10,004 nt of DNA from the NCBI GenBank assembly GCA_029977305.1, contig JAPOLF010000067.1, forward strand, positions 1-10,004. The letters run 5' to 3'. How positions within the stretch are numbered: position 1 is the stretch's first letter; each line of letters begins with the position of its first letter. Source of the DNA: a bacterium (GTDB lineage Bacteria; Chloroflexota; Chloroflexia; Thermomicrobiales; UBA6265). Position numbers and translations under genes: made by a program. A model generated the notes under the pieces. That model saw nothing but the letters and a program-made list of their open reading frames with translations, was not told where the DNA came from and ran no database searches. Shown here piece after piece: positions 1 through 6,605 of this stretch.

Positions 1-8
1 CGGATCTG

Positions 9-1190
9 GTGCTGCTGGCGGCGGTGTTCATCGCCGGGTTCTGCATCTGGACGGGGGTCTTCACGCTCGGTCCGCTGCTGAGCGAGATGCAACAGGACAT
101 CGCCCTGAGTGACTCGGTGATCGGGCTGTTGGCCGCGCTCCCGATGGGGATGTTGGGGCTGACGGCGATTTTCGGTGGGCGGTTGGCCGATGGATGGGGC
201 GCGGAGCGGACGGTCGCCCTCGGGTTGGGCCTGCTCGCGCTGGGTGGCGGAATGCGGGCGGTGTCGGGAAGTGCGATGCCGCTGATGGTGTGGTCGCTGG
301 TGATGGGCGCCGGCACCGGGATCGTCTTCTCGGCGATGCCGTCGATCGCACGGCAGTGGTTTCCGCAGCGCCTGCCGAAGTTCAACGCGGTGGTGGGGTT
401 CGGGTACGACTTCGGGATCGTGGTGGTGGGGGCGCTGAGCGGGGCGGTGTTGTCGCCGATGCTCGGGGGGTGGCGACCGGTCGTGCTGTTCTGGGCGGCG
501 CTCACGGTCGTGGCCCTCGTGGTGTGGTTGGTGGTGGCGACGCCATGGTCCTTCGGGCGGGTGCCGGCGCTCCCGCACGAGCCGTCCGATGCCGCATGGA
601 ACCCACTCAGGGTGCCTGCGATCTGGGGACTGACGGCGTTGCTGGCGATTCAGGGATTCATCTTCTTCTTCCTGACGATCTGGTCACCGGTGCTGTATGA
701 GGAGGCCGGGCTGGGGCGATCGGCGATCGCGCTGCGCCTGTCGCTGATCACGGTGGCGTCCGTTTCGGGAACGATCGTCTTCCCGTGGCTGGTGAGTCGG
801 ACGCCGTCACGCCGCGGGCCGATGGTGCTCGCGGTGATGCTGGTGGTGATCGGGGCGATCGGGTTGGTGGTCGCGCCGCTGCTGCCGGTTGGGGAGTATG
901 TGTGGCCGGTGCTGATCGGGATCGGGACGCAGGGGGTGTTCCTGATGGTGCTGATCCGCATCTCGGAGGTGGCGCCGCTCGGGCAGACCGGCGAGGCGTC
1001 GGCCATGGTCTTCAGCATCGGGTATCTTCTGGTCGCGTTGGGCCCCGGTCTCGGCGGGGTGTTGCGCCAGATGACCGGGAGTTTGCAGGGGGCGATGATC
1101 GCGGTGGCGGTCCTGACCCTCGCGATGCTGCCGATCGCGATGCGCATGCCCGGTGTACCGGGTGATGCGGTGCCGGACCGGATGCCGTGA
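9..1190 (+). CDS. MFS transporter, CynX/NimT-like, 5' end probably cut
   Basis: Membrane transporter of the major facilitator superfamily, closest in pattern to the CynX/NimT branch. The first segment runs into GPLLSEMQ, then a second hydrophobic helix. The helix 2-3 loop GGRLADGWGAERT (residues 56-68) matches MFS motif A. About 12 hydrophobic segments follow, as expected for roughly 400 residues. A GTG at 9 is the first start codon seen, but the frame is open to the window edge and no ribosome site is visible, so some N-terminal residues may be missing. The stop lies 23 bases before the best start of the aminopeptidase gene, so the two are probably co-transcribed. The substrate is unknown: CynX relatives are annotated for cyanate, nitroimidazoles or other small anions. 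Uptake of a compound hydrolysed by the neighbouring aminopeptidase is only an inference. Confidence 0.85.
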   Translation: MLLAAVFIAGFCIWTGVFTLGPLLSEMQQDIALSDSVIGLLAALPMGMLGLTAIFGGRLADGWGAERTVALGLGLLALGGGMRAVSGSAMPLMVWSLVMGAGTGIVFSAMPSIARQWFPQRLPKFNAVVGFGYDFGIVVVGALSGAVLSPMLGGWRPVVLFWAALTVVALVVWLVVATPWSFGRVPALPHEPSDAAWNPLRVPAIWGLTALLAIQGFIFFFLTIWSPVLYEEAGLGRSAIALRLSLITVASVSGTIVFPWLVSRTPSRRGPMVLAVMLVVIGAIGLVVAPLLPVGEYVWPVLIGIGTQGVFLMVLIRISEVAPLGQTGEASAMVFSIGYLLVALGPGLGGVLRQMTGSLQGAMIAVAVLTLAMLPIAMRMPGVPGDAVPDRMP

Positions 1191-1198
1191 CGAGCAAC

Positions 1199-1204
1199 GA
1201 GGAG
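1199..1204 (+). promoter_or_regulatory. Ribosome binding site that decides the aminopeptidase start
   Basis: GAGGAG lies nine bases before ATG 1214. It favours that start over GTG 1187, which overlaps the preceding transporter stop by four bases. Both starts are in the same frame. Confidence 0.6.
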
Positions 1205-1213
1205 CGAAGAGCG

Positions 1214-2335
1214 ATGGAACGACGACGACGCGCGCGAGATCTTGGGATCGCGATCGGACGATTCCCGACCGGGGCCTTCAACGCGATCACCGACGTGCAG
1301 GGGGTGCGGGTCGGACAGGTGACGCTGGTCTCGGGGGAAGGTGACCTCGAGGTCGGGGTCGGGCCGGTGCGGACCGGGGTGACGGTGATCGAGCCGCGGG
1401 CGGGGGATGTCGGGCTCGACCCCGTATTCGCCGGTGTGCATGTGCTGAATGGCAACGGCGAGATGACGGGCACGATCTGGATCGAGGAATCGGGCCTGTT
1501 GACGACGCCGATCGCGACGACGAACACCCACAGCGTGGGGGTGGTGCGCGACGCGATGATCCGCTGGGAGATCGAGAACAGCGAGCGGCCGGGGTTGTAC
1601 TGGAGCCTGCCGGTGGTGGCGGAGACGTATGACGGCTGGCTGAACGACATCAACGGGATGCACGTGAAGCCGGAGCATGTCTGGGAAGCGCTGGACACGG
1701 CAACGGGCGGGCCGGTGGCGGAGGGGTGCGTCGGCGGGGGCACCGGGATGATCTGCCACGAGTTCAAGGGGGGGATCGGCACGAGCAGCCGGGTCCTGCC
1801 GGAGGAGTTCGGGGGGTACACGGTCGGGGTGCTGGTGCAGGCGAACTACGGCTCGCGGCATCTGTTGCGGATCGACGGAATCCCGGCGGGGCGGTTGATC
1901 GGACCGGAGGAGGTGCCGGCGGTGCGCTCGCAGCCGAAGCCGCCGACGGGTGACGGATCGATCATCATCATCGTGGCGACGGACGCGCCGTTGCTGGCCC
2001 ACCAATGCAAGCGATTGGCACAGCGGGCGACGATCGGCTTGGCCCGCGTCGGTGGGACGGGGGCGGACAGTTCGGGGGATATCTTCCTCGCGTTCGCGAC
2101 TGGGAACAGTGGCCTGCCGAGCGGTGATCTGACCGTCGCCAAGGACGCTGTGGCGATCACCATGTTGCCGAACTCCCACATGAGCCCGCTCTTCGAGGCG
2201 TGCGCTGATGCGACGGAGGAGGCGATCCTCAACGCGATGTGCATGGCCCACACGACCACCGGGATCGACGGGCGGACGGTGCACGCACTGCCGCTGGAGC
2301 GAGTGGCGGAACTGGTCGCCGCGCGCGGGTACTGA
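1214..2335 (+). CDS. P1 family (S58) aminopeptidase, DmpA/BapA-like
   Basis: N-terminal nucleophile hydrolase of the DmpA/BapA family. Members cut N-terminal residues from short peptides, amides or beta-peptides and activate themselves by self-cleavage. Landmarks counted from ATG 1214: NGNGEMTG (79-86), GCVGGGTGM (171-179), FKGGIGTSSR, the VQANYG stretch with Asn211, and DGSIIIIVATDAP with Gly248-Ser249. Cleavage at Gly248/Ser249 would give subunits of 248 and 125 residues, very close to DmpA, which cuts at Gly249/Ser250. SSGD (286-289) fits the later catalytic Ser and acidic positions. The ATG at 1214 is preferred because GAGGAG lies at 1199-1204, nine bases upstream. An in-frame GTG at 1187, overlapping the transporter stop, would add nine residues. 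There is no signal peptide, so it is probably cytosolic. Substrate is unknown. Confidence 0.92.
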   Translation: MERRRRARDLGIAIGRFPTGAFNAITDVQGVRVGQVTLVSGEGDLEVGVGPVRTGVTVIEPRAGDVGLDPVFAGVHVLNGNGEMTGTIWIEESGLLTTPIATTNTHSVGVVRDAMIRWEIENSERPGLYWSLPVVAETYDGWLNDINGMHVKPEHVWEALDTATGGPVAEGCVGGGTGMICHEFKGGIGTSSRVLPEEFGGYTVGVLVQANYGSRHLLRIDGIPAGRLIGPEEVPAVRSQPKPPTGDGSIIIIVATDAPLLAHQCKRLAQRATIGLARVGGTGADSSGDIFLAFATGNSGLPSGDLTVAKDAVAITMLPNSHMSPLFEACADATEEAILNAMCMAHTTTGIDGRTVHALPLERVAELVAARGY

Positions 2336-2360
2336 TCGTCACGCGCTCACGATGCATGCG

Positions 2361-2388
2361 CGACGCCCGGGCAGGTGCCCGGGCGTCG
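2361..2388. terminator. Perfect hairpin between convergent genes
   Basis: A perfect 12-bp inverted repeat, CGACGCCCGGGC / GCCCGGGCGTCG, with a 4-base AGGT loop. It sits 25 bases past the aminopeptidase stop and 26 bases past the stop of the convergent cysteine-rich gene, so it can serve both strands. There is no clear T tract on either side. It is called a terminator from its strength and position. Confidence 0.75.
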
Positions 2389-2414
2389 GTGCTTCTGGGT
2401 GCGTCGTGGTGCGA

Positions 2415-2921
2415 CTAGGCGCAGCGACCATCCGGGTTGCAGATGCCGGAGCAGCAGCCGCCGGGGCGCGCGCAGACGTGGCCGGGCGCGAAGCACTCGC
2501 CGCTGGGATCGGGCTTGCAGAAGCCGTCCTCGCGGCAGAAGTTGGAGCAGCAATCGGCGTGGCGTCGGCATTCGCCGCCTTCCGGGAGGCACTCCGGGCC
2601 ACCGCAAGCCCCGTAGGTGCACTGGCGGCCGTTGCAACAGGCGGCGCTGGTGGAACACCCGCCGCGGACCGGGGTGCAGCCACAGTAGGTCTTGCCGCTG
2701 CGGACGGTGGTGAAGCCGGAGCAGCACTTCTTGCACGAGTTGCGCTTCCAGAAACGATCGGGGTCGCAGACCTTGTTGGCGGCGACGCAATCGTCTCGGT
2801 TGCCGATGGCATCGGCAGCACCACCGGAGATCAGCACCGCGAGCGCGGCACCGACACCAGCGCGGCGGGACGCCTTGCCTGAGAGCAGACGGGTGAATCG
2901 ATCGAAGCGCGCTGCGTCCAT
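2415..2921 (-). CDS. Secreted protein with four knottin-like cysteine modules
   Basis: A 168-residue exported protein of unknown function. Residues 18-38 form a signal peptide with an Arg-Arg pair (SRRAGVGAAL), a short hydrophobic stretch and a likely cut after Ala-Asp-Ala. The rest holds 24 cysteines in four blocks of six, each with a CC pair. Modules 3 (111-135) and 4 (143-167) have identical spacing, C-x6-C-x5-CC-x3-C-x5-C. Module 2 (82-106) is C-x6-C-x5-CC-x4-C-x4-C. Module 1 (45-80) is divergent. This is the framework of inhibitor-cystine-knot peptides; whether the fold is truly a knot is an inference. The start has a strong ribosome site (AAGGAGGG, complement of 2927-2934). The gene is divergent from the solute-binding protein gene and convergent with the aminopeptidase gene. 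Partners or targets cannot be named. Confidence 0.85.
   Translation of the reverse strand: MDAARFDRFTRLLSGKASRRAGVGAALAVLISGGAADAIGNRDDCVAANKVCDPDRFWKRNSCKKCCSGFTTVRSGKTYCGCTPVRGGCSTSAACCNGRQCTYGACGGPECLPEGGECRRHADCCSNFCREDGFCKPDPSGECFAPGHVCARPGGCCSGICNPDGRCA
2421..2789 (-). repeat. Four-module cysteine repeat inside the secreted protein
   Basis: Module boundaries in DNA, from N- to C-terminus: 2789-2682, 2678-2604, 2591-2517 and 2495-2421. All four begin C-x6-C and all carry a CC pair. The last two share identical spacing throughout, while the residues between cysteines differ, so this is a diverged protein repeat and not a recent DNA duplication. Module 1 has ten residues between its second and third Cys, and twelve between its CC pair and final Cys. 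Confidence 0.7.
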
Positions 2922-3061
2922 GGGGACCCTCCTTCACTGCTGGGGAAACTATGCCACAGCCCCGCTCATGAAGCCCTGAAAACGGGGCAACCGATGGTCC
3001 CCTGATGGGATGGTTACGGCATCCGGACGAGATTCCTGCTGGTCAACGTGGGCGATCAGAT

Positions 3062-3070
3062 TGCTAGAAT
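3062..3070 (+). promoter_or_regulatory. Candidate extended -10 promoter for the binding-protein gene
   Basis: TGCTAGAAT reads as an extended -10 (TGn then TAGAAT, 5 of 6 to TATAAT), 54 bases before ATG 3125. No convincing -35 is visible. The implied leader RNA contains a 10-bp palindrome CACCATGGTG at 3087-3096. The whole 203-base gap 2922-3124 lies between divergent genes, so it should hold both promoters. For the - strand gene only a weak CATAGT (complement of 2948-2953) was seen. Confidence 0.4.
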
Positions 3071-3124
3071 GGGGAGACCGCTGGATCACCATGGTGGTGA
3101 GCCGGCACGAACAGGAGGTTGTTG

Positions 3125-4828
3125 ATGGCTTCGTTTGACGACGTTGTCTCCGGGCTCAATGGAGACCCCCGCACACGCCGTGAGGTGATCCGCGCGCTGA
3201 CCGCCTTGGGGTTGATGGCTCCGGCGGCGGGCATGTTCAAGGCGATGCCGGCTGCGGCGGCGCCGGTGGTCGGGGGAACCCCGATCAACTTCGCCCACTA
3301 TCAGGCTGACGCCAAGACGCTGGTGGTCGGGCTCGACGGCGCACCGTCGGATCGCGATCCGCACAGCCAGTACGACTACCGCTCGACGCTCGTGATTCGC
3401 GCGGTCTACGAGGGCCTGCTCGGGCTGAAAGGTGCGAGCACCGAGGAATTCGAGCCGCTGATCGCGGAGAGCTGGGAATCCAACGACGACATGTCGGTGT
3501 GGACCTTCAAGATCCGCCCCGGGATCACCTTCCAGAACGGCGATCCGTGTGACTCCAACGCGGTGAAGGCGTCGTACGAGCGGATGCTCGCGATGGGCAA
3601 GGGTGCGGTCGCGGTGTTCTCGCGCTTCGTCTCCGACCCGGCGCAGATGAGCTGCCCGGACGCAGGGACGATCGTGTTTGATCTCGGTGCGCCGCAGCCG
3701 CTCTTCCCGACGGCACTCGCCGCGACCTACGGCCCGCAGGTGGTCAACGTCAATGTCGCCATGGCGAACGAGGTCGACGGGGACTTCGGCAACGCGTGGA
3801 TGCAGCTGAACTCCGAGGGCGCGGGCACCGGTGCGTACGTCGTCAGCGAGTACGACCCGGCGTCGGGCGTGGTGTTGGTGCAGAACCCGACCTACTGGGG
3901 CGGCTGGGATGGCGACCACCTCGAGCGGATCATCGTCCGCGTGGTGGAAGAGCCGGGCACGATGCGACAGCTCGTCGAGAACGGCGATGTCGACATCATG
4001 GACCGCTTCAGCGTGCAGCTCGAGGATGTCGAGTCGCTGACGGCGAACGCCAACCTGAACGTGGTGCCGGAGGACTCGACGGAGGTCGAGTACTGGACGA
4101 TGACGGTCGGTGGGGTGCTGGAGTCGGTCGAGGCGCGCATGGCGATGTGCTACGCGTTCCCCTACTCCGACACGATCGCCGGGGTGTTCAAGGGGTTGGC
4201 GACGCAGACGCCGACGCTGGTTGCCCCGATGGTCCGCGGCTACGCGGACGGGATCCCGGTCTTCCCGACCGATCTCGAGAAGGCGAAGGAGTTGCTCGCG
4301 ACCGCGGGCGTCCCCGAAGGCACCGAGCTCTCGGTGATGATGGGGTCTGGTGCCGACAGCGCGACGGCGGAGTTGTTCCAAGCCAACCTCGCGCAGATCG
4401 GGATCAACCTGATGATCGAGAAGGTGGATCAGCCGACCTTCGTCGGGACGTTCTACGGCGATGCCCCGGCGGAGGAGCGCCCGGCGTTCATGCGCTGGAG
4501 CTGGTGGCCGGATTACAACGATGCGTGGAACGTGTTGCAGCCGACGACGGCCTGCGATGCGTGGGGCAGCAAGGGATCGAACGGCGGGTTCTACTGCAAC
4601 CCGGCGTTTGACGAACTGCTCGCCGAGGCGAAGGATGCCAGCACGCTCGAGACCTACGAAGCGGTGCTGAAGCAGGCGCAGGAGATCATCGGGGTCCAGG
4701 ATCCGCCGGTGATCAGCATCGCGCAGCCGAAGTGGACGACGGTGTTGAACAAGAAGGTGAACGGCTTCGCGTTCAACGCGATCAACTTGGGCACCTACGA
4801 CTTCTTCAACATGAGCAAGTCGGAGTAA
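3125..4828 (+). CDS. ABC transporter solute-binding protein, family 5 (DppA/OppA type)
   Basis: A 567-residue extracytoplasmic binding protein that delivers peptides or similar solutes to an ABC importer. Residues 17-23, TRREVIR, match the twin-arginine motif. They are followed by a hydrophobic core and a likely cut near the Ala run at 43-46. No lipobox Cys is present, so it is not an obvious lipoprotein. The family-5 core is clear: YEGLLGL (95-101), PLIAESWE (111-118), WTFKIRPGITFQNGDP (126-141), then the DxNAVKASYERM helix. ATG 3125 is chosen because CAGGAGG (3112-3118) lies six bases upstream. TTG codons at 3119 and 3122 are also in frame. No permease or ATPase gene is present in the window, so it is an orphan here. 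The ligand cannot be read from sequence: family members bind di- and oligopeptides, nickel, heme or sugars. Confidence 0.92.
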   Translation: MASFDDVVSGLNGDPRTRREVIRALTALGLMAPAAGMFKAMPAAAAPVVGGTPINFAHYQADAKTLVVGLDGAPSDRDPHSQYDYRSTLVIRAVYEGLLGLKGASTEEFEPLIAESWESNDDMSVWTFKIRPGITFQNGDPCDSNAVKASYERMLAMGKGAVAVFSRFVSDPAQMSCPDAGTIVFDLGAPQPLFPTALAATYGPQVVNVNVAMANEVDGDFGNAWMQLNSEGAGTGAYVVSEYDPASGVVLVQNPTYWGGWDGDHLERIIVRVVEEPGTMRQLVENGDVDIMDRFSVQLEDVESLTANANLNVVPEDSTEVEYWTMTVGGVLESVEARMAMCYAFPYSDTIAGVFKGLATQTPTLVAPMVRGYADGIPVFPTDLEKAKELLATAGVPEGTELSVMMGSGADSATAELFQANLAQIGINLMIEKVDQPTFVGTFYGDAPAEERPAFMRWSWWPDYNDAWNVLQPTTACDAWGSKGSNGGFYCNPAFDELLAEAKDASTLETYEAVLKQAQEIIGVQDPPVISIAQPKWTTVLNKKVNGFAFNAINLGTYDFFNMSKSE

Positions 4829-4844
4829 TCCGCAACGCGGAAAC

Positions 4845-4887
4845 AATGACGGCCCCCGGTGCAGACGCACCGGGGGCCGTTGTCATT
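4845..4887. terminator. Strong bidirectional hairpin terminator
   Basis: A perfect 12-bp stem, GGCCCCCGGTGC (4851-4862) with GCACCGGGGGCC (4867-4878), has a 4-base AGAC loop. It extends through AATGAC/GTCATT (4845-4850 with 4882-4887) across a 3-base bulge. It lies between two convergent genes, 22 bases past the binding-protein core stop flank and 13 before the sulfatase stop. On the - strand the following sequence is T-rich (GTCATTGTTTCC). Confidence 0.85.
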
Positions 4888-4899
4888 CATGGCGATTGA

Positions 4900-6516
4900 T
4901 CAGCGCGGTTGCAGGCGATCGGCGATCGCGGCGTCGAGTTTGGTGCGGTACTCGGCGAGCAAGGCATTGCCGGGATCGGTGAAGGCGATGTTGGTCATCT
5001 CGTAGGGATCGGACAGGAGATCGTAAAACTCCCACTCGTCGGGGTCGGGGTTCTCCTCCTCGTCGCGATACCGAACGATCTTGTAGCGGTCATCTCGGTA
5101 GCAGACGATGTGGTTGGCACCGACATACGGCGGGACGGGGACGCCGCCGTAGACATCGTCGTAGGTGAAGAGCACGTAGTCGTTCGGGCCGGAGCGCTCC
5201 GGGTGCTGGACCACCGTGGAGTAGTCGTTGCCCTGCCATTCAGCGCGGGCCGGTGCGGCTGCGGCGCCGACCAACCCGAGGATGGTGGGCAGAACGTCGA
5301 CGTGGGAGACGAGGGCGTCGCTGGAGGCGCCGGCCGGGAGGTGGCCCGGCCAGGAATAGACCATGGGCACGCGGAGGGTCTCTTCGTAGGCCTGGAGGGT
5401 TTTCTGGCGGAGGCCGCCATGGGAGAGGGCCATCTCGCCGTGGTCTGAGGTGCGGATGAAGAGGGTGTTGTCGTAGTGACCGGCGGCTTTGAGGGCGCGG
5501 ACGGTGTCGGCGATGTAGCCGTCGATGACCTTCATCAGGTTGCCGTAGAAGTTGAGGTAGTCGATCTTCTGGTCCTCATCCTCGAAGGCACCGAGATAGA
5601 AATCGAGTTGGGCGGGGAGCGCCTGTTGCGCGTTCGGCTTGCCGTTGGCGGCGAGGTCCTCGACATAGTTGGGCGGGAAGCCGATGCCGGTGCTGGCGAG
5701 CCAAGAATCGTCAAAGCCGTCGCGGATCCACTGATCGCCGATGCCGGGGAACTCGGTGATGTCGTGCGGATTGACGAGGGAGACGATGAGGCAGAAGGGC
5801 TTTTCCTTGCCAATGCGGGAGTGGATGAAGTCGATGACGCCCTGCTGGTCCTCGGTGCCGTTCATGTACCGGCCGTCGTTGTCGGCGGTACCGGCGCCGA
5901 CGTGTTCGGGCCCGGCCTGATCGCCGGCGTCGGGGGCATTCCAGCGGCGGAAGCCATAGGGGGAGACATCGGATCGCTCCCACTCGACGGGGTCACCCGG
6001 CTCCGACCAGGATGCGGGCTTGCTCATATGCCATTTGCCTTTGAAGACGACGTCATACCCGGCCTCGGCCATGAAGGTGGCGAGGTTCGGCAGGTCCTCC
6101 GGCAACGGCAGGCTCGGTTGATTGGCGGAAGCGGGGTCGAACTCGAAGGTCTGGACGTCGACCACGCCGTGCTGTGCCGGGAAGAAGCCGGTGAAGAGAG
6201 AGGCGCGGCTCGGTGAGCATTGGCAGGCGCTGCAGAAGGCGTTGTTGAAGGTCACGCCGTTCCTGCGGAGCCGCTCCTGCGCGGGGAGATGCTCAGCAGC
6301 CCATCCTTCGGGAAAGTGCTGGACCTTTCGCTCCTGGTCCGAGATGAAGAGGACGACATTGGGTTTCTTGCCGTGCTTCTTCTTGTTGTTCTTCTTCTTC
6401 GCCGCGTCGGCATCATCGGGGATGTTGAGGACGCTGGCACCGGCCACGGCGGCCCCGGATGCGACGGCATCCCGGACCAAGGAACGGCGCGAACGTCGGT
6501 TGTCGGCATCGTGCAT
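4900..6516 (-). CDS. Exported formylglycine-dependent sulfatase
   Basis: Type I sulfatase family hydrolase of 538 residues, acting on sulfate or possibly phosphonate esters. The active-site signature is C100-S-P-S-R104 followed by ASLFTG. The Cys would be converted to formylglycine by a maturase not encoded here. Other family marks are D60-Q61 after strand 1, GKWH (160-163), TSDHGE (356-361) with D358 and H359 as metal ligands, K372, YEETLRVP, and a C-terminal FYDLLSDPYEMTN block (497-509). Position 59 is Ser where many sulfatases have a first Asp; Ala or Ser is seen there in the choline-sulfatase/phosphonate-esterase branch. S9-R10-R11-S-L-V-R starts a good twin-arginine leader. A Lys-rich linker (8 Lys in residues 40-51) follows it. 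GAGGGGG precedes the start. It is last in a - strand series of three genes. Substrate is unknown. Confidence 0.93.
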   Translation of the reverse strand: MHDADNRRSRRSLVRDAVASGAAVAGASVLNIPDDADAAKKKNNKKKHGKKPNVVLFISDQERKVQHFPEGWAAEHLPAQERLRRNGVTFNNAFCSACQCSPSRASLFTGFFPAQHGVVDVQTFEFDPASANQPSLPLPEDLPNLATFMAEAGYDVVFKGKWHMSKPASWSEPGDPVEWERSDVSPYGFRRWNAPDAGDQAGPEHVGAGTADNDGRYMNGTEDQQGVIDFIHSRIGKEKPFCLIVSLVNPHDITEFPGIGDQWIRDGFDDSWLASTGIGFPPNYVEDLAANGKPNAQQALPAQLDFYLGAFEDEDQKIDYLNFYGNLMKVIDGYIADTVRALKAAGHYDNTLFIRTSDHGEMALSHGGLRQKTLQAYEETLRVPMVYSWPGHLPAGASSDALVSHVDVLPTILGLVGAAAAPARAEWQGNDYSTVVQHPERSGPNDYVLFTYDDVYGGVPVPPYVGANHIVCYRDDRYKIVRYRDEEENPDPDEWEFYDLLSDPYEMTNIAFTDPGNALLAEYRTKLDAAIADRLQPR

Positions 6517-6576
6517 AGGGCCCCCTCATCGTGCGATCTGTTCGGAAGACGACCGCAAGCGCCGCCGTGTTCCGTG

Positions 6577-6585
6577 ACAGTAGCA
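6577..6585 (-). promoter_or_regulatory. Weak candidate -10 before the sulfatase gene
   Basis: On the - strand TGCTACTGT has the TGn extension and 4 of 6 matches to TATAAT, about 60 bases upstream of the sulfatase ATG. It lies in the 89-base gap 6517-6605. No -35 was found, so it may be chance. Confidence 0.2.
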
Positions 6586-6605
6586 GAGGTGGGGCCGGAG
6601 TGCGC

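Noticed and set aside
1220..1232. CGA/ACG triplet run at the start of the aminopeptidase gene
   Set aside because: It simply encodes an Arg run near the N-terminus and is not a significant repeat.
2069..2080. Ser in SSGD as the aminopeptidase nucleophile
   Set aside because: It would give an 87-residue second subunit. The Ser in DGSIIII gives 125 residues, as in DmpA, and has the expected Gly before it.
650..2284. Long - strand open frame of 544 codons
   Set aside because: It lies antisense to the transporter and aminopeptidase genes, is rich in Arg, His and Pro, and shows no domain. It is a typical shadow frame in GC-rich DNA.
2993..3013. Three GATGG direct repeats upstream of the binding-protein gene
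   Set aside because: Five-base repeats with uneven spacing (11 and 5) are expected by chance; no operator can be supported.
3086..4870. Long - strand open frame of 594 codons
   Set aside because: It is antisense to the whole binding-protein gene, of Arg/His/Leu-rich composition, with no family motifs.
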